Shown here piece after piece: positions 35,038 through 42,889 of a DNA stretch of 56,752 nucleotides (position 1 is the first letter of the stretch; each line of letters opens with the position of its first letter). The DNA lies in contig JBDTOI010000007.1 of assembly GCA_039933315.1 (NCBI GenBank), forward strand, positions 1 to 56,752, written 5' to 3'. The notes under the pieces are model-generated. The model was given only the letters and a program-made list of their open reading frames with translations, did no database searches and was not told the DNA's origin. Source of the DNA: DASXRU01 sp039933315. GTDB taxonomy: Bacteria; Acidobacteriota; Blastocatellia; Pyrinomonadales; Pyrinomonadaceae. The translations under genes and the position numbers were made by a program.

Positions 35038-35394
35038 ATGACAAGGCACTGGCGCTCTCTTACTGCTTTGTTGCTACTCGCTCTTACGTTGGCCGCCTGC
35101 ACAGGCGACTCGAAGAGTGAACTTGTAGGAAAGTGGCAAGCAACGATCACTCACAAGCCGAGCGGCAATGCAGTGAAGGTTTTATGGGAATTCCTGCCGG
35201 ACGGTACCTTCACGGCCGCACCAATGGAAGATCCAGGCACCTTCGTGGATAAAGACAAATACGAGATCATCAATGACGGTGCGACGATCAAGCTCAGGTC
35301 TCAACTGCTTGAGGGAGGCAGCACCTGTGAGGTTAATCGAAGCACGATGACGGGAGAGACTGAGGGATCCGTGCTTAAGTTTACGAAACTCTAG
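35038..35394 (+). CDS. Small lipoprotein
   Basis: 118 residues with a signal peptide and lipobox LAAC (Cys near residue 21). The mature part begins GDSKSELVGKWQATI and has LWEFLPDGTFTA and a Thr/Ser-rich C-terminus. The pattern GKW---F--DGTF resembles lipocalin-like DUF4923/DUF5640-type lipoproteins that fold as a small beta-barrel; tentative. 60 nt after the tRNA. No function assigned. Confidence 0.75.
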   Translation: MTRHWRSLTALLLLALTLAACTGDSKSELVGKWQATITHKPSGNAVKVLWEFLPDGTFTAAPMEDPGTFVDKDKYEIINDGATIKLRSQLLEGGSTCEVNRSTMTGETEGSVLKFTKL

Positions 35395-35475
35395 TCGACC
35401 TTGATTAAGCTGAAGCTAGCGCGGCGCTGATTGTCTTGATGCCCTCAAACGAGCACAGGTTTCGAGTGGGGGGGG

Positions 35476-35572
35476 CACGCAAAGGCGCTAAGCAAGTAAA
35501 AACATAAGGCGCAAAGAGGGATAGCTCAACCCTTTGCGCCTTCTGCTTTTCAGTTGTTAGCGCCTTTGCGTG
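35476..35572. repeat. Nested inverted-repeat element, GCAAAGGCGC family
   Basis: Outer perfect 16-bp arms CACGCAAAGGCGCTAA / TTAGCGCCTTTGCGTG (35476-35491, 35557-35572). Inner 11-bp arms AAGGCGCAAAG / CTTTGCGCCTT (35506-35516, 35532-35542). A related half element is at 37111-37154. Confidence 0.85.
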
Positions 35573-35611
35573 AAATGCCAACTACCCCTGCATGTCGGGT
35601 ATAATGCCGCG

Positions 35612-36025
35612 ATGCAAATTGGTGACACGCTTAGCTGGTCGCGAACCTTTACGGAAGAAGAGATCCGTCTCTTTGCGAAGTTGTCCGGAGACGAGGGTGA
35701 GCATCATCTTCTTCCTGATGAGCAAGGCCGGCTGATGGCCCACGGTTTACTTACCGCCACGCTGCCCACCAAAATCGGTGGTGATCTCAACTTCATCGCG
35801 CAGGAGATGCTGTTCAAGTTTCACCGTCCAGTGTTTGCCGGTGACACGATTGAATGCGAAATCACGGTGGTCGATCTGGAGCCAACGGAAAAATTCATGC
35901 GCCTGGCCACTACGGTGGTCTGTCGCAATCAGCATGGGAAAGAAGTAATGACTGGTGAAGCCAGTGGTGTGATCCGTAACTCAGTCGAAAGACCAAATGA
36001 ATTAGCCGCAGATAAACGCGGATAG
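35612..36025 (+). CDS. MaoC-like (R)-specific hydratase domain protein
   Basis: 137 residues from ATG 35612; the upstream frame from 35570 is repeat sequence. Hot-dog fold with FAKLSGDEGEHHLLPDEQGRLMAHGLLTATL: an Asp and a His five residues apart, as in the catalytic motif of (R)-enoyl-CoA hydratases, though the usual Asn-Pro between them is missing. Possible 3-hydroxyacyl-CoA dehydratase. Terminator follows. Confidence 0.8.
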   Translation: MQIGDTLSWSRTFTEEEIRLFAKLSGDEGEHHLLPDEQGRLMAHGLLTATLPTKIGGDLNFIAQEMLFKFHRPVFAGDTIECEITVVDLEPTEKFMRLATTVVCRNQHGKEVMTGEASGVIRNSVERPNELAADKRG

Positions 36026-36059
36026 GCGCGGATCAGGAGAGGCTAAATACATCGGCGGG

Positions 36060-36101
36060 AGAGGTACGCGATCTGTTAGGGATCGCGTACCTCTTTATTT
36101 T
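36060..36101 (+). terminator. Strong terminator after the MaoC-like gene
   Basis: A 13-bp perfect stem (36061-36073, 36081-36093; 14 bp with A36060-T36094) with a 7-nt loop, followed by TTTATTTT. It separates this gene from the convergent TonB-like gene. Confidence 0.93.
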
Positions 36102-36154
36102 GGTAAGAGACTGAAGAGTTTGGCCTTCCATGAATCACGCTGACGGCCTGGCCA

Positions 36155-36958
36155 CTAGCGCAGCATGAAGTTATAGATGATTACTCCTGAAACCTTTACG
36201 GGCTTCCCATCCAACACTGTAGGCGTGAAGCGTGCCTGGTAAGCGGCCTTGATTGCCGCGGGCGCGAGCAGGGGAGGCCCGGCTACTGCTCGGGCGGAGA
36301 TTACTTTCCCAGCCTCGTCGAGCAGGATCTGCACATTAACGGTCCCTTGCATCCGGATTTGTCTGGCTATTGGCGGATACGGGGGTTCAGGCAAGCTAAG
36401 GGCCCGGCTATTTATCACCCCTAAGTGGACTGTTCGCGGTTTTACAACACCAGGTTTGATGGGGGGCGGTGCGGTTTCTTCGTCATCCGGCACGCGTACA
36501 AAGTTTCCTGTACCTCCCACATCGCCGCGACCAATTGGCCCGGTGCCGATCTCGCGGATGTCTGCGTCAGAATCAACGTTACCTATCCTGGTGGGAACTC
36601 CGTCGCGAACTACTTTCCCTGTAAAAGGTATCGTCGAAATTGATTTGGGTTGTAGTTCCGGGTGATTGATGCTGGCCACCGCCTCGCGCCGTTGATCAAA
36701 TTGCTGCCGGCCCGTTGTGCGGTGGTTTCTCGGTCTCTCTGCTTCAGTGGCACGACGCGGCACGGCGATCGCTACTGGAGGCAATAAAGCAATCAGTTCC
36801 TGATCCTGAGTTTCCAGTTGCGCGTCATAAGCATAAATGCTGAACACGCCGGCAAAGACAAACAGCACTGCATAAACTGCTGTAGTAAAGAGGACAAATC
36901 GTCCCCGTCGCTTGAAATCGCCTCGGTGCGACTCGGACTCAATCAAATTGGTAAACAT
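36155..36958 (-). CDS. TonB family protein (energy transducer-like)
   Basis: 267 residues from ATG 36958 (MFTNLIESESHRGDF), supported by GGAG eight nt upstream. One N-terminal membrane helix (FVLFTTAVYAVLFVFAGVF), a long Pro-rich periplasmic linker, and a C-terminal TonB domain: PEPPYPPIARQIRMQGTVNVQ, AVAGPPLLAPAAIKAAYQARF. It would couple the proton motive force to an outer-membrane receptor, but no ExbB/ExbD or receptor is adjacent. Preceded by a sigmaE-type promoter. Confidence 0.88.
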   Translation of the reverse strand: MFTNLIESESHRGDFKRRGRFVLFTTAVYAVLFVFAGVFSIYAYDAQLETQDQELIALLPPVAIAVPRRATEAERPRNHRTTGRQQFDQRREAVASINHPELQPKSISTIPFTGKVVRDGVPTRIGNVDSDADIREIGTGPIGRGDVGGTGNFVRVPDDEETAPPPIKPGVVKPRTVHLGVINSRALSLPEPPYPPIARQIRMQGTVNVQILLDEAGKVISARAVAGPPLLAPAAIKAAYQARFTPTVLDGKPVKVSGVIIYNFMLR

Positions 36959-37012
36959 CTTCAAGTCTCCTTTTGCCGGTGCCATTCGGGTCGCAGGAGC
37001 TGTCTCGGCTAT

Positions 37013-37040
37013 TTAGACCCCCGAACCGGGAGGAAGTTCC
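37013..37040 (-). promoter_or_regulatory. ECF (sigmaE-like) promoter of the TonB-like gene
   Basis: On the - strand GGAACTT (37040-37034), a 15-nt spacer, GTCTAA (37018-37013). This matches the Escherichia coli sigmaE consensus in both boxes and spacing. Start of transcription near 37007, 49 nt before the ATG. Confidence 0.75.
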
Positions 37041-37110
37041 GTGTTTCCCAGCTAAACATGGCGCCAGACTGGTGCTGATCCGACCTGCAGTGGGATTCAA
37101 GTTGGGGTTT

Positions 37111-37233
37111 CACGCAAAGGCGCTAAGAAAGGAAAAGCAGAAGGCGCAAAGGTGATGAGTGGTCAGTACCACCTGCGATAGCGGGTGGGTGTCTAGTCCT
37201 CGCTACGCACCCGCTATCGCAGGCGGTACTGAC
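37111..37233. repeat. Repeat pair: half GCAAAGGCGC element and GTCAG(T/A)ACC element
   Basis: 37111-37154 is one half of the GCAAAGGCGC element (compare 35476-35572). 37162-37186 and 37209-37233 form a 25-bp inverted repeat (one mismatch) starting GTCAGTACCACCTGCGATAG. A related element with 34-bp arms is at 42101-42255. Confidence 0.85.
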
Positions 37234-37323
37234 AAGAGCGAGTATCTCCGGAAGTGGACTTTGCAGTTTGGACATTCTAGGATTGCAGCGCTTTCGCATC
37301 CCCTATCCCCTGGAGAAAAACGA

Positions 37324-38592
37324 ATGGCCACCAGTCCCGCTTTTCAGGAAGAGCTGAATCCCTTTGAAATCTCCAAGCTACAATTCAACCGGGCTGCTGA
37401 TTACCTTGAGTTGGATGAGTCGCTCCGCAATGTGCTGCAAAGCCCCAAGCGGCAACTTATCGTTTCCATCCCGGTAAAGATGGACGGCGGCGAAGTGAAA
37501 GTTTTCGAAGGCTACCGCGTGCAGCACAACATCGCGCGCGGACCGGCGAAGGGTGGCATCCGTTATCACCCGGGCGTAACCCTCGATGAGGTAAAGGCGC
37601 TGGCCGCCTGGATGACCTGGAAGTGCGCCACGGTCGGCATTCCCTACGGCGGCGGCAAGGGTGGTGTGATTTGCGATCCGAAGAGCATGTCGAAGAATGA
37701 GCTGGAGCGATTGACGCGCCGTTATGCTTTTGAGATTGCACCGATCATCGGTCCTGACCGCGACATCCCTGCTCCTGATGTCTATACCGACGAACAGACC
37801 ATGGCATGGATCATGGATACGATTTCAATGGTGCGGGGACATACGGAACTGGGCGTGGTGACAGGCAAGCCTATTTCACTGGGAGGATCTCTGGGTCGCA
37901 GTGAGGCCACGGCCCGCGGTTGTCAGTACGCCTTGCGCGAAGCCTGCGAAGTGACGGGGATTAGTTTAAAGGGCGCCCGGGTCGCCATACACGGGTTTGG
38001 CAATGCCGGGGCAAATATCTCGCACATGGTGGCGGCAGACGGTGCGCGAGTAGTGGCGCTGTGCGATTCTAAGGCCGGGCTTTATTCCGAAAGCGGCATC
38101 GACGTGCAGGAAGCGCTGCGACACAAGAAAGCGACGAGTAGTCTGCAGGGGTTGGCCGGCGCGAAGGAGATTGCCTGCGACGATGTGCTGACGGTTGATT
38201 GCGATATTCTCCTGCCGGCGGCGCTCGAGAATGCGATTACGCTGGCAAACGTCGGTAGAGTAAAAGCGAAGATCATCGCGGAGCTGGCGAATGGCCCGAC
38301 CACGCCTGGCGCCGACAAAGTGTTTGCGGATCAGGGAGTATTCCTGGTTCCTGATATCCTCGCCAACGCCGGCGGAGTGACAGTGAGTTATTACGAATGG
38401 GTGCAGGACCAGTATTCATTCTTCTGGTCGGAACGACAGATCAACGAAACGTTGGAGCAAACAATGCGGACCGCGTTCCGGTCAGTGCACGATACAAGCT
38501 TGCGTTATGAGACCGACATGAGAACTGCCGCCTACATACTCGCCGTCGATCGCGTGGCGGAGGCGACCAGCGTACGCGGAATCTTTCCTTGA
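37324..38592 (+). CDS. gdhA: Glutamate dehydrogenase (Glu/Leu/Phe/Val dehydrogenase family)
   Basis: 422 residues from ATG 37324 (MATSPAFQEELNPFEI); the in-frame extension to 37159 lies in repeat sequence. Motifs: KGGIRYHPGVTLDEVKALAAWMTWKCA, catalytic region PYGGGKGGV, GPDRDIPAPDVYTD, Rossmann GFGNAG and LANGPTTP. Oxidative deamination of glutamate to 2-oxoglutarate or the reverse. Co-factor not decided. Good Shine-Dalgarno CTGGAG. Confidence 0.95.
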   Translation: MATSPAFQEELNPFEISKLQFNRAADYLELDESLRNVLQSPKRQLIVSIPVKMDGGEVKVFEGYRVQHNIARGPAKGGIRYHPGVTLDEVKALAAWMTWKCATVGIPYGGGKGGVICDPKSMSKNELERLTRRYAFEIAPIIGPDRDIPAPDVYTDEQTMAWIMDTISMVRGHTELGVVTGKPISLGGSLGRSEATARGCQYALREACEVTGISLKGARVAIHGFGNAGANISHMVAADGARVVALCDSKAGLYSESGIDVQEALRHKKATSSLQGLAGAKEIACDDVLTVDCDILLPAALENAITLANVGRVKAKIIAELANGPTTPGADKVFADQGVFLVPDILANAGGVTVSYYEWVQDQYSFFWSERQINETLEQTMRTAFRSVHDTSLRYETDMRTAAYILAVDRVAEATSVRGIFP

Positions 38593-38649
38593 GAGAGCGC
38601 GAGAGACCTGAAGTTGAATGCTGATGTGACTTGAGAGGTCGCAACTAAT

Positions 38650-39003
38650 ATGAGTGACAAGATTACTGTTTATGAGAAACCGACTTGAACGAAGTGTCGC
38701 GAGTTGGACAAGCTGCTCCGGGAGAGCGGCGTATCGTTCGAGAAAGTGAACTACTATCACGAGCCTCTGGGCAAGAAGAAGCTGAGCGAGCTGATTAGCA
38801 AGATGGGCATTAAGCCGCGCGACTTACTGCGCAAGAGTGAGCCTGTTTATCGCGAGCTGGGTCTGGCGAAGGATGATTTTGACGACGAGGCGATTATTTC
38901 GTTGATGGTCGAGCATCCGGATTTGATTCAGCGCCCCATCGTCGAGCGTGGCAAGCGGGCGGTGTTGGGCAGGCCCACGGAGAATGTGAAAGCGCTGCTC
39001 TGA
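38650..39003 (+). CDS. ArsC/Spx-family protein with in-frame TGA at the catalytic Cys (candidate selenoprotein)
   Basis: 117 residues if TGA at 38686-38688 is read as selenocysteine: MSDKITVYEKPT-U-TKCREL. Homologues of this small thioredoxin-fold family have Cys there (PTC-x-x-CR), so the stop falls exactly on the redox residue 13 and leaves U13-x-x-C16. After the TGA the frame continues unbroken with all family features: FEKVNYYHEPLGKKKLSELI, LLRKSEPVYRELGL, the substrate-binding Arg-Pro in LIQRPIVERGKRAVLGRP. A hairpin (stem GCTGCTC/GAGCGGC, loop CGGGA) lies 23-42 nt after TGA, with its apical loop 30 nt away, which fits the bacterial SECIS model. AGAGG 11 nt before ATG. Alternative: a recent nonsense mutation. 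Truncated starts downstream (38704) lack the active site. Confidence 0.75.
38712..38730 (+). promoter_or_regulatory. Candidate bacterial SECIS element
   Basis: 7-bp stem GCTGCTC (38712-38718) / GAGCGGC (38724-38730), with one G-U pair and a CGGGA loop that has G at its second position. The loop starts 30 nt after the TGA. Rules for bacterial SECIS elements (loop 16-37 nt from UGA, G among the first two loop bases, stem of at least 4 bp) are met. Stem folding in the true mRNA is not tested. Confidence 0.5.
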
Positions 39004-39059
39004 TTTGGAGTGCGACGGCAGAGCGAAGCGGCGACACTTCTTTGGATTTCTTTTCCAGC

Positions 39060-39155
39060 ATTTGAGATCTGAAATTTGAGATCTCAAATTATCTCAAATG
39101 AATGACAAGTAGCCTTTTGTTTCTGAATCTGAAACCTGAAATTTGAGATCTCAAA
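39060..39155. repeat. TTTGAGATCTCAAA palindromic repeat
   Basis: Two copies of the 14-bp palindrome TTTGAGATCTCAAA (39075-39088 and 39142-39155) within related AT-rich sequence. The second copy ends 1 nt before the GTG start of radA. Relatives at 42561-42574 and about 47099-47125. Confidence 0.8.
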
Positions 39156-39156
39156 C

Positions 39157-40518
39157 GTGAAAACACCTGAGACAATCTTCATCTGCCAGGGCTGCGGCCA
39201 TCAATCACGCAAGTGGCTGGGGAAGTGCCCTGATTGCGGCGAGTGGAATTCACTCGTGGAAGAACGCTCGCCCACTGCCCGCAAGGTAACGACCAGAAGC
39301 GCCTTTCAACGGCGTCAGGTGGAGGCAGTAGCGTACGGCGCTATCGAGTCGCAGGACGAAGTGCGTATTCCCTCAGGCGTGCCCGAGTTTGATCGCGTTC
39401 TGGGCGGAGGGATTGTTCCCGGAACCCTGGTCCTGATTGGCGGCGATCCCGGAATCGGCAAGAGCACACTGCTATTACAAGTTGCCGACAAACTCAGCAG
39501 CAGCAAGACAGTGCTTTACGTTTCCGGCGAGGAGTCAGAACGCCAGATCAAACTTCGCGGCGAGCGCCTGAACATCTCGGCGACCAACCTCTACCTGCTG
39601 CCGGAAACAAATCTGGAAAGCATTTTTTCCGAAGTGGACCGGATCGAGCCGGGTGCGATCATCGTCGACTCCATTCAAACAACGTTCTCATCGAGCATCG
39701 AATCAGCGGCCGGATCGATTTCCCAGATCAGGGAAGTGGCCGCGCAGTTCCTTTCGCTGGCGAAAAATCGCGGCGTGCCCGTGTTCCTCATCGGCCACGT
39801 CACCAAAGATGGATCAATTGCCGGTCCCCGGGCCCTGGAACATATCGTGGACACGGTCCTGTATTTCGAAGGCGAGCGGCATCACAATCATCGAATTGTC
39901 CGGGCCACTAAGAATCGGTTTGGCGCAGCCAATGAAGTAGGGGTTTTTGAAATGACCGGCGCCGGCCTGATTGCGGTAGCGAATCCATCGCAGATGTTTC
40001 TACAGGAGCGCCCGGTCGATGTGGCTGGTTCGGTGGTGACCGCCTGCATGGAAGGCACCCGGCCGGTGCTGGTTGAGATTCAGGCCCTCGTGTCTAGCAC
40101 GAAGTATGGCGCTGGACGGCGCATGACTCAGGGAGTAGACCAGGGCCGCGTCGCGCTATTGATCGCGATGCTGGAGAAGCGCGCCGGATTTCAACTGCTG
40201 GGAGACGATGTCTTCATAAACATCGCCGGAGGTCTGGAGGTAGATGAACCCGCGGTCGATTTAGGTGTGGTGGCGGCCATAGCCTCCAGCTTTAGAAATG
40301 CGGTCATTGATCGTCACACGGCGGTATTCGGCGAGGTTGGCTTAACCGGAGAAGTCCGCGGCGCAACCCAGGCAGCGGCGCGGGCGCGCGAGGCCCAGGC
40401 GCTCGGCTTTAAGAAGGTAATCATGCCGGCTTCGAATACTGATGGCTTGGAACGGTTGCTGGGGTTAAGGACTGTCGGCGTCCGTTCGGTTGAAGAAGCG
40501 CTGGCGGAATTGTTCTAG
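39157..40518 (+). CDS. radA: DNA repair protein RadA
   Basis: 453 residues, GTG start at 39157. N-terminal zinc finger CQGCGHQSRKWLGKCPDCGEW, RecA-like core with Walker A GGDPGIGKST, the RadA-specific KNRFG motif (TKNRFGAANEVGVF) and a C-terminal Lon-protease-like domain (GDDVFINIAGGLEVDEPAVDLGVVAA). RadA promotes branch migration in recombination. No clear Shine-Dalgarno; the start abuts a repeat. Confidence 0.97.
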   Translation: MKTPETIFICQGCGHQSRKWLGKCPDCGEWNSLVEERSPTARKVTTRSAFQRRQVEAVAYGAIESQDEVRIPSGVPEFDRVLGGGIVPGTLVLIGGDPGIGKSTLLLQVADKLSSSKTVLYVSGEESERQIKLRGERLNISATNLYLLPETNLESIFSEVDRIEPGAIIVDSIQTTFSSSIESAAGSISQIREVAAQFLSLAKNRGVPVFLIGHVTKDGSIAGPRALEHIVDTVLYFEGERHHNHRIVRATKNRFGAANEVGVFEMTGAGLIAVANPSQMFLQERPVDVAGSVVTACMEGTRPVLVEIQALVSSTKYGAGRRMTQGVDQGRVALLIAMLEKRAGFQLLGDDVFINIAGGLEVDEPAVDLGVVAAIASSFRNAVIDRHTAVFGEVGLTGEVRGATQAAARAREAQALGFKKVIMPASNTDGLERLLGLRTVGVRSVEEALAELF

Positions 40519-40533
40519 GTTGAGGAGGGGAAT

Positions 40534-41055
40534 ATGGTAACGCCGCAGAGGGATATTGAAACCGTTACTCCGCAGGGAGAATCCGTTCAGCAGTTGCCCG
40601 CCGGAGTGACATTCCATGAAGTGACTACCCACGTGGACGAACGCGGCACAGTCTGCGAGCTTTTCGATCCGCGCTGGGGATGGCACAAAGATCCGCTGGT
40701 GTTTTCCTACTGCTTTACTTTGAGGCCGGGCATGATCAAAGGGTGGGCTCACCACAAGAAGCACGAAGATCGTTACTTCATTCTGCAGGGTGAAATGGAG
40801 GTTGTGTTATATGACGAGCGACCTGACTCTCCGACCTCAGGCCTGGTGGCAAAGGTTGTGATGTCGGAGTATCGCAGGCGGCTGATGAACATCCCGGCCG
40901 GTGTCTGGCACGCAAATCGTAACCTCGGGCAGAATGATGTGGTAGTAGTAAACTTTCCGACCATTCAGTACGACCACGCAAACCCGGACAAGTACCGCCT
41001 GCCACTCGACACGGACCAGATCCCTTACAAATTCGAAGACGCGCGTGGCTGGTAG
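40534..41055 (+). CDS. RmlC-like cupin (dTDP-4-dehydrorhamnose 3,5-epimerase family)
   Basis: 173 residues behind GAGGAGGGG. HVDERGTVCELFDPRWG and IKGWAHHKKHEDRYFILQGEMEVVLYDERPDS match the RmlC-like sugar-nucleotide epimerase fold: Arg that binds phosphate, HH-K-H pocket. The gene sits before a glycosyltransferase and may epimerise or isomerise a nucleotide sugar for surface polysaccharide. The true substrate is unknown; a bare cupin of this family can also be a ketoisomerase. Confidence 0.85.
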   Translation: MVTPQRDIETVTPQGESVQQLPAGVTFHEVTTHVDERGTVCELFDPRWGWHKDPLVFSYCFTLRPGMIKGWAHHKKHEDRYFILQGEMEVVLYDERPDSPTSGLVAKVVMSEYRRRLMNIPAGVWHANRNLGQNDVVVVNFPTIQYDHANPDKYRLPLDTDQIPYKFEDARGW

Positions 41056-41063
41056 AAGCGGCC

Positions 41064-42098
41064 ATGGACAGCGTTTCAGAACCCGCGCCCACATTCAGCA
41101 TTCTATTGCCCACCCACAACCGGGCTGACGTTCTGCCGTTCGCAATCCGCTCGGTCCTCTATCAAACTCTTTCAGACTTCGAATTATTGATTGTGGGCGA
41201 TGGTTGCACCGATCAAACATCTGACATAGTTCGGGGATTTTCTGACTCGCGGGTTCACTGGTTTGACTTACCCAAAGCACCAAACTTCGGCTATGCAAAT
41301 CGCAACATCGTTCTGCGCGAAGCCCGAGGTAAATATATTGCCTTCATGGCCCATGATGATCTCTGGCTGCCGGACCATCTGGAGCTGCTGGGCGGTTGCA
41401 TGGCCGACCCTCAGACTGAGATCGCTTATACGCGACCCTTGTGGGTGATTCCGCCAGGCTGCATTACGCCGGCCACTTTCAATCTGCATGATGAGGCCAC
41501 GCTGGAATTGTTTTTGACCCGGCAGCGGAACGCTATTCCTGCGGGCTGCGTCGTGCATCGGCGGGCATGCTTCGAAAAGTATGGTTACTGGAACGAGGAA
41601 TTGTCAGCTGGCGCCGACAATGAGTTGTGGGCGAGAATTATTAAAGGAGGCAAAAGCCGGAACTTTGCGTACCTGCCAGAGCCAACCTGCCTGCACTTTC
41701 GCGCCAATTGGCGAACCGAAGTCAATGCGGGGCCCAGTCAATTGGAAGTCTGGAAGCAATTGCATGCCGTAGAAAACTTCATGCCGCCAGTGCTCAAGGT
41801 GGCAGTACCGGAGAAGCAAACAGAACAGCAGGCTGTCTGGCAGGCGATCGCGGTCAATCCTCGAGATTGGACCAGGGAACTGCGGACAGCAATTCACACC
41901 GTTATCGACAAGCGTATTGCCGTAATGGACGAACTAGTGTCGGAGGTACTCCGGCGGAATCCTGCGGGTGGTGATGAGGATGTTGGCCTGATGGACGCTC
42001 TGGTTCAATTAGCCCCGGAGCTGCAAAACATGAAACCTTCGCTGGCCTGGAAGCTGGTTCGTCAACTAAGAGCGGTTAAGAAGCTCGTTCGCGGCTAA
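41064..42098 (+). CDS. Family 2 glycosyltransferase
   Basis: 344 residues. GT-A core: ILLPTHNRADVLPFAIRSVLYQTLSDFELLIVGDGCTD, the metal-binding region IAFMAHDDLWLPDHLE and acceptor region GADNELWARII. C-terminal 100 residues helical. Nucleotide-sugar-dependent transfer to an envelope glycan or lipid is expected. Starts 8 nt after the cupin. Confidence 0.9.
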   Translation: MDSVSEPAPTFSILLPTHNRADVLPFAIRSVLYQTLSDFELLIVGDGCTDQTSDIVRGFSDSRVHWFDLPKAPNFGYANRNIVLREARGKYIAFMAHDDLWLPDHLELLGGCMADPQTEIAYTRPLWVIPPGCITPATFNLHDEATLELFLTRQRNAIPAGCVVHRRACFEKYGYWNEELSAGADNELWARIIKGGKSRNFAYLPEPTCLHFRANWRTEVNAGPSQLEVWKQLHAVENFMPPVLKVAVPEKQTEQQAVWQAIAVNPRDWTRELRTAIHTVIDKRIAVMDELVSEVLRRNPAGGDEDVGLMDALVQLAPELQNMKPSLAWKLVRQLRAVKKLVRG

Positions 42099-42100
42099 GC

Positions 42101-42255
42101 GTCAGAACCGCCGGCGGTAGCGGGCGGGCCCATCGATTTCGGAATGTGGAATTCGGAATGGAGATTGAAGAACGATTAGCTTCGCGCCGAATGCGCAATC
42201 CGCAATCGGCATTTCGCCATTGATGGGCCCGCCCGCTACCGCAGGCGGTTCTGAC
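42101..42255. repeat. Inverted-repeat element, GTCAGAACC family
   Basis: 34-bp arms with one mismatch (42101-42134, 42222-42255) around an 87-nt centre. Outer 25 bp related to the element at 37162-37233. It begins just after the glycosyltransferase stop and ends next to the permease remnant. Confidence 0.9.
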
Positions 42256-42257
42256 AG

Positions 42258-42560
42258 TTACTCGTAACGCAATGCCTCAATTGGATCCAATGTGGCGGCT
42301 TTGCGCGCGGGGTAGTAGCCAAAGAATATTCCTACCGCCGCCGAGAAGACCACTGAGCCAATAATCGCCAGCATGGAAATCAGTGTAGGCCAACCAAGCA
42401 ATTGCGGGATCAGTAGCGACAGCACAATTCCCAACACAATCCCCAGGAACCCTCCCGTCAGACTGAGCACTATCGACTCGATCAAAAACTGAGTGCGCAC
42501 GGCAGAAGATCGCGCCCCGATCGCCATGCGAATGCCAATCTCGCGAGTGGATTGTTTTGA
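42258..42560 (-). pseudogene. C-terminal remnant of a MacB/FtsX-type ABC permease
   Basis: About 100 codons of a permease tail: KQSTREIGIRMAIGAR, two membrane helices and YPARKAATLDPIEALRYE, the standard end of MacB-like permeases. Upstream the frame meets a stop (TGA) inside the TTTGAGATCTCAAA repeat at 42561, and no start or N-terminal part (periplasmic domain, first helices) remains. The repeat boundary coincides with the truncation, so a repeat-mediated deletion is likely. An ORF beginning at internal Met (42527) is not a real gene start. Confidence 0.85.
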
Positions 42561-42889
42561 TTTGAGATCTCAAATTTCAGATCTCAGAGCTAAGGAAGAG
42601 AGCATCCGAAGCCGTGCCACGCTTCGCTTGCCACCCTAACTGCCCACTAGACCCACGCGCCAGACCACGCGCTACCGCAAGATGGCACTGACTTCATCGG
42701 ACCGGAAGTGCGGGCCACCAATGAAAAATGAAAGATGAAAGAGGATATATGGAAAATGGTGCACTCATGTACTTTCGTTCGGCCCCCCCCACCTTTTGTA
42801 ACCGTTCCCACCAACCCGGTGTCTTTACCCACAGGAGGCTAATAACTGCCCTCCACGTTTGAATTCAGCAAGTAGGAGCAAGGAAGACA
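42561..42889. repeat. Repeat-rich spacer before the Spy-like gene
   Basis: 329 bp without a gene. Holds TTTGAGATCTCAAA (42561-42574), AT-rich relatives of the ATATGGAAAATG motif near 42748, a run of C (42784-42790), and the ECF-type promoter at 42798-42826. Confidence 0.6.
42798..42826 (+). promoter_or_regulatory. Possible ECF promoter of the Spy-like gene
   Basis: GTAACC (42798-42803), 17-nt spacer, GTCTTT (42821-42826). The AAC core in -35 and GTC in -10 are typical of ECF promoters. The ECF sigma gene lies 0.7 kb downstream, consistent with autoregulation. Confidence 0.45.

Noticed and set aside
38704..39003. ArsC-like gene starting at TTG 38704
   Set aside because: This start omits the redox motif; the upstream frame with TGA is family-like from residue 1.
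39058..39156. CRISPR-like array
   Set aside because: Only two palindromic units with unequal spacing and no cas genes in the window.
42258..42527. 89-codon permease gene starting at 42527
   Set aside because: The homology extends further upstream (REIGIRMAIGAR) until a repeat, so it is a fragment, not a gene with that start.
42647..42832. 61-codon - strand ORF
   Set aside because: Composed of repeat-derived AT-rich sequence and overlapping the ECF-type promoter; no family.
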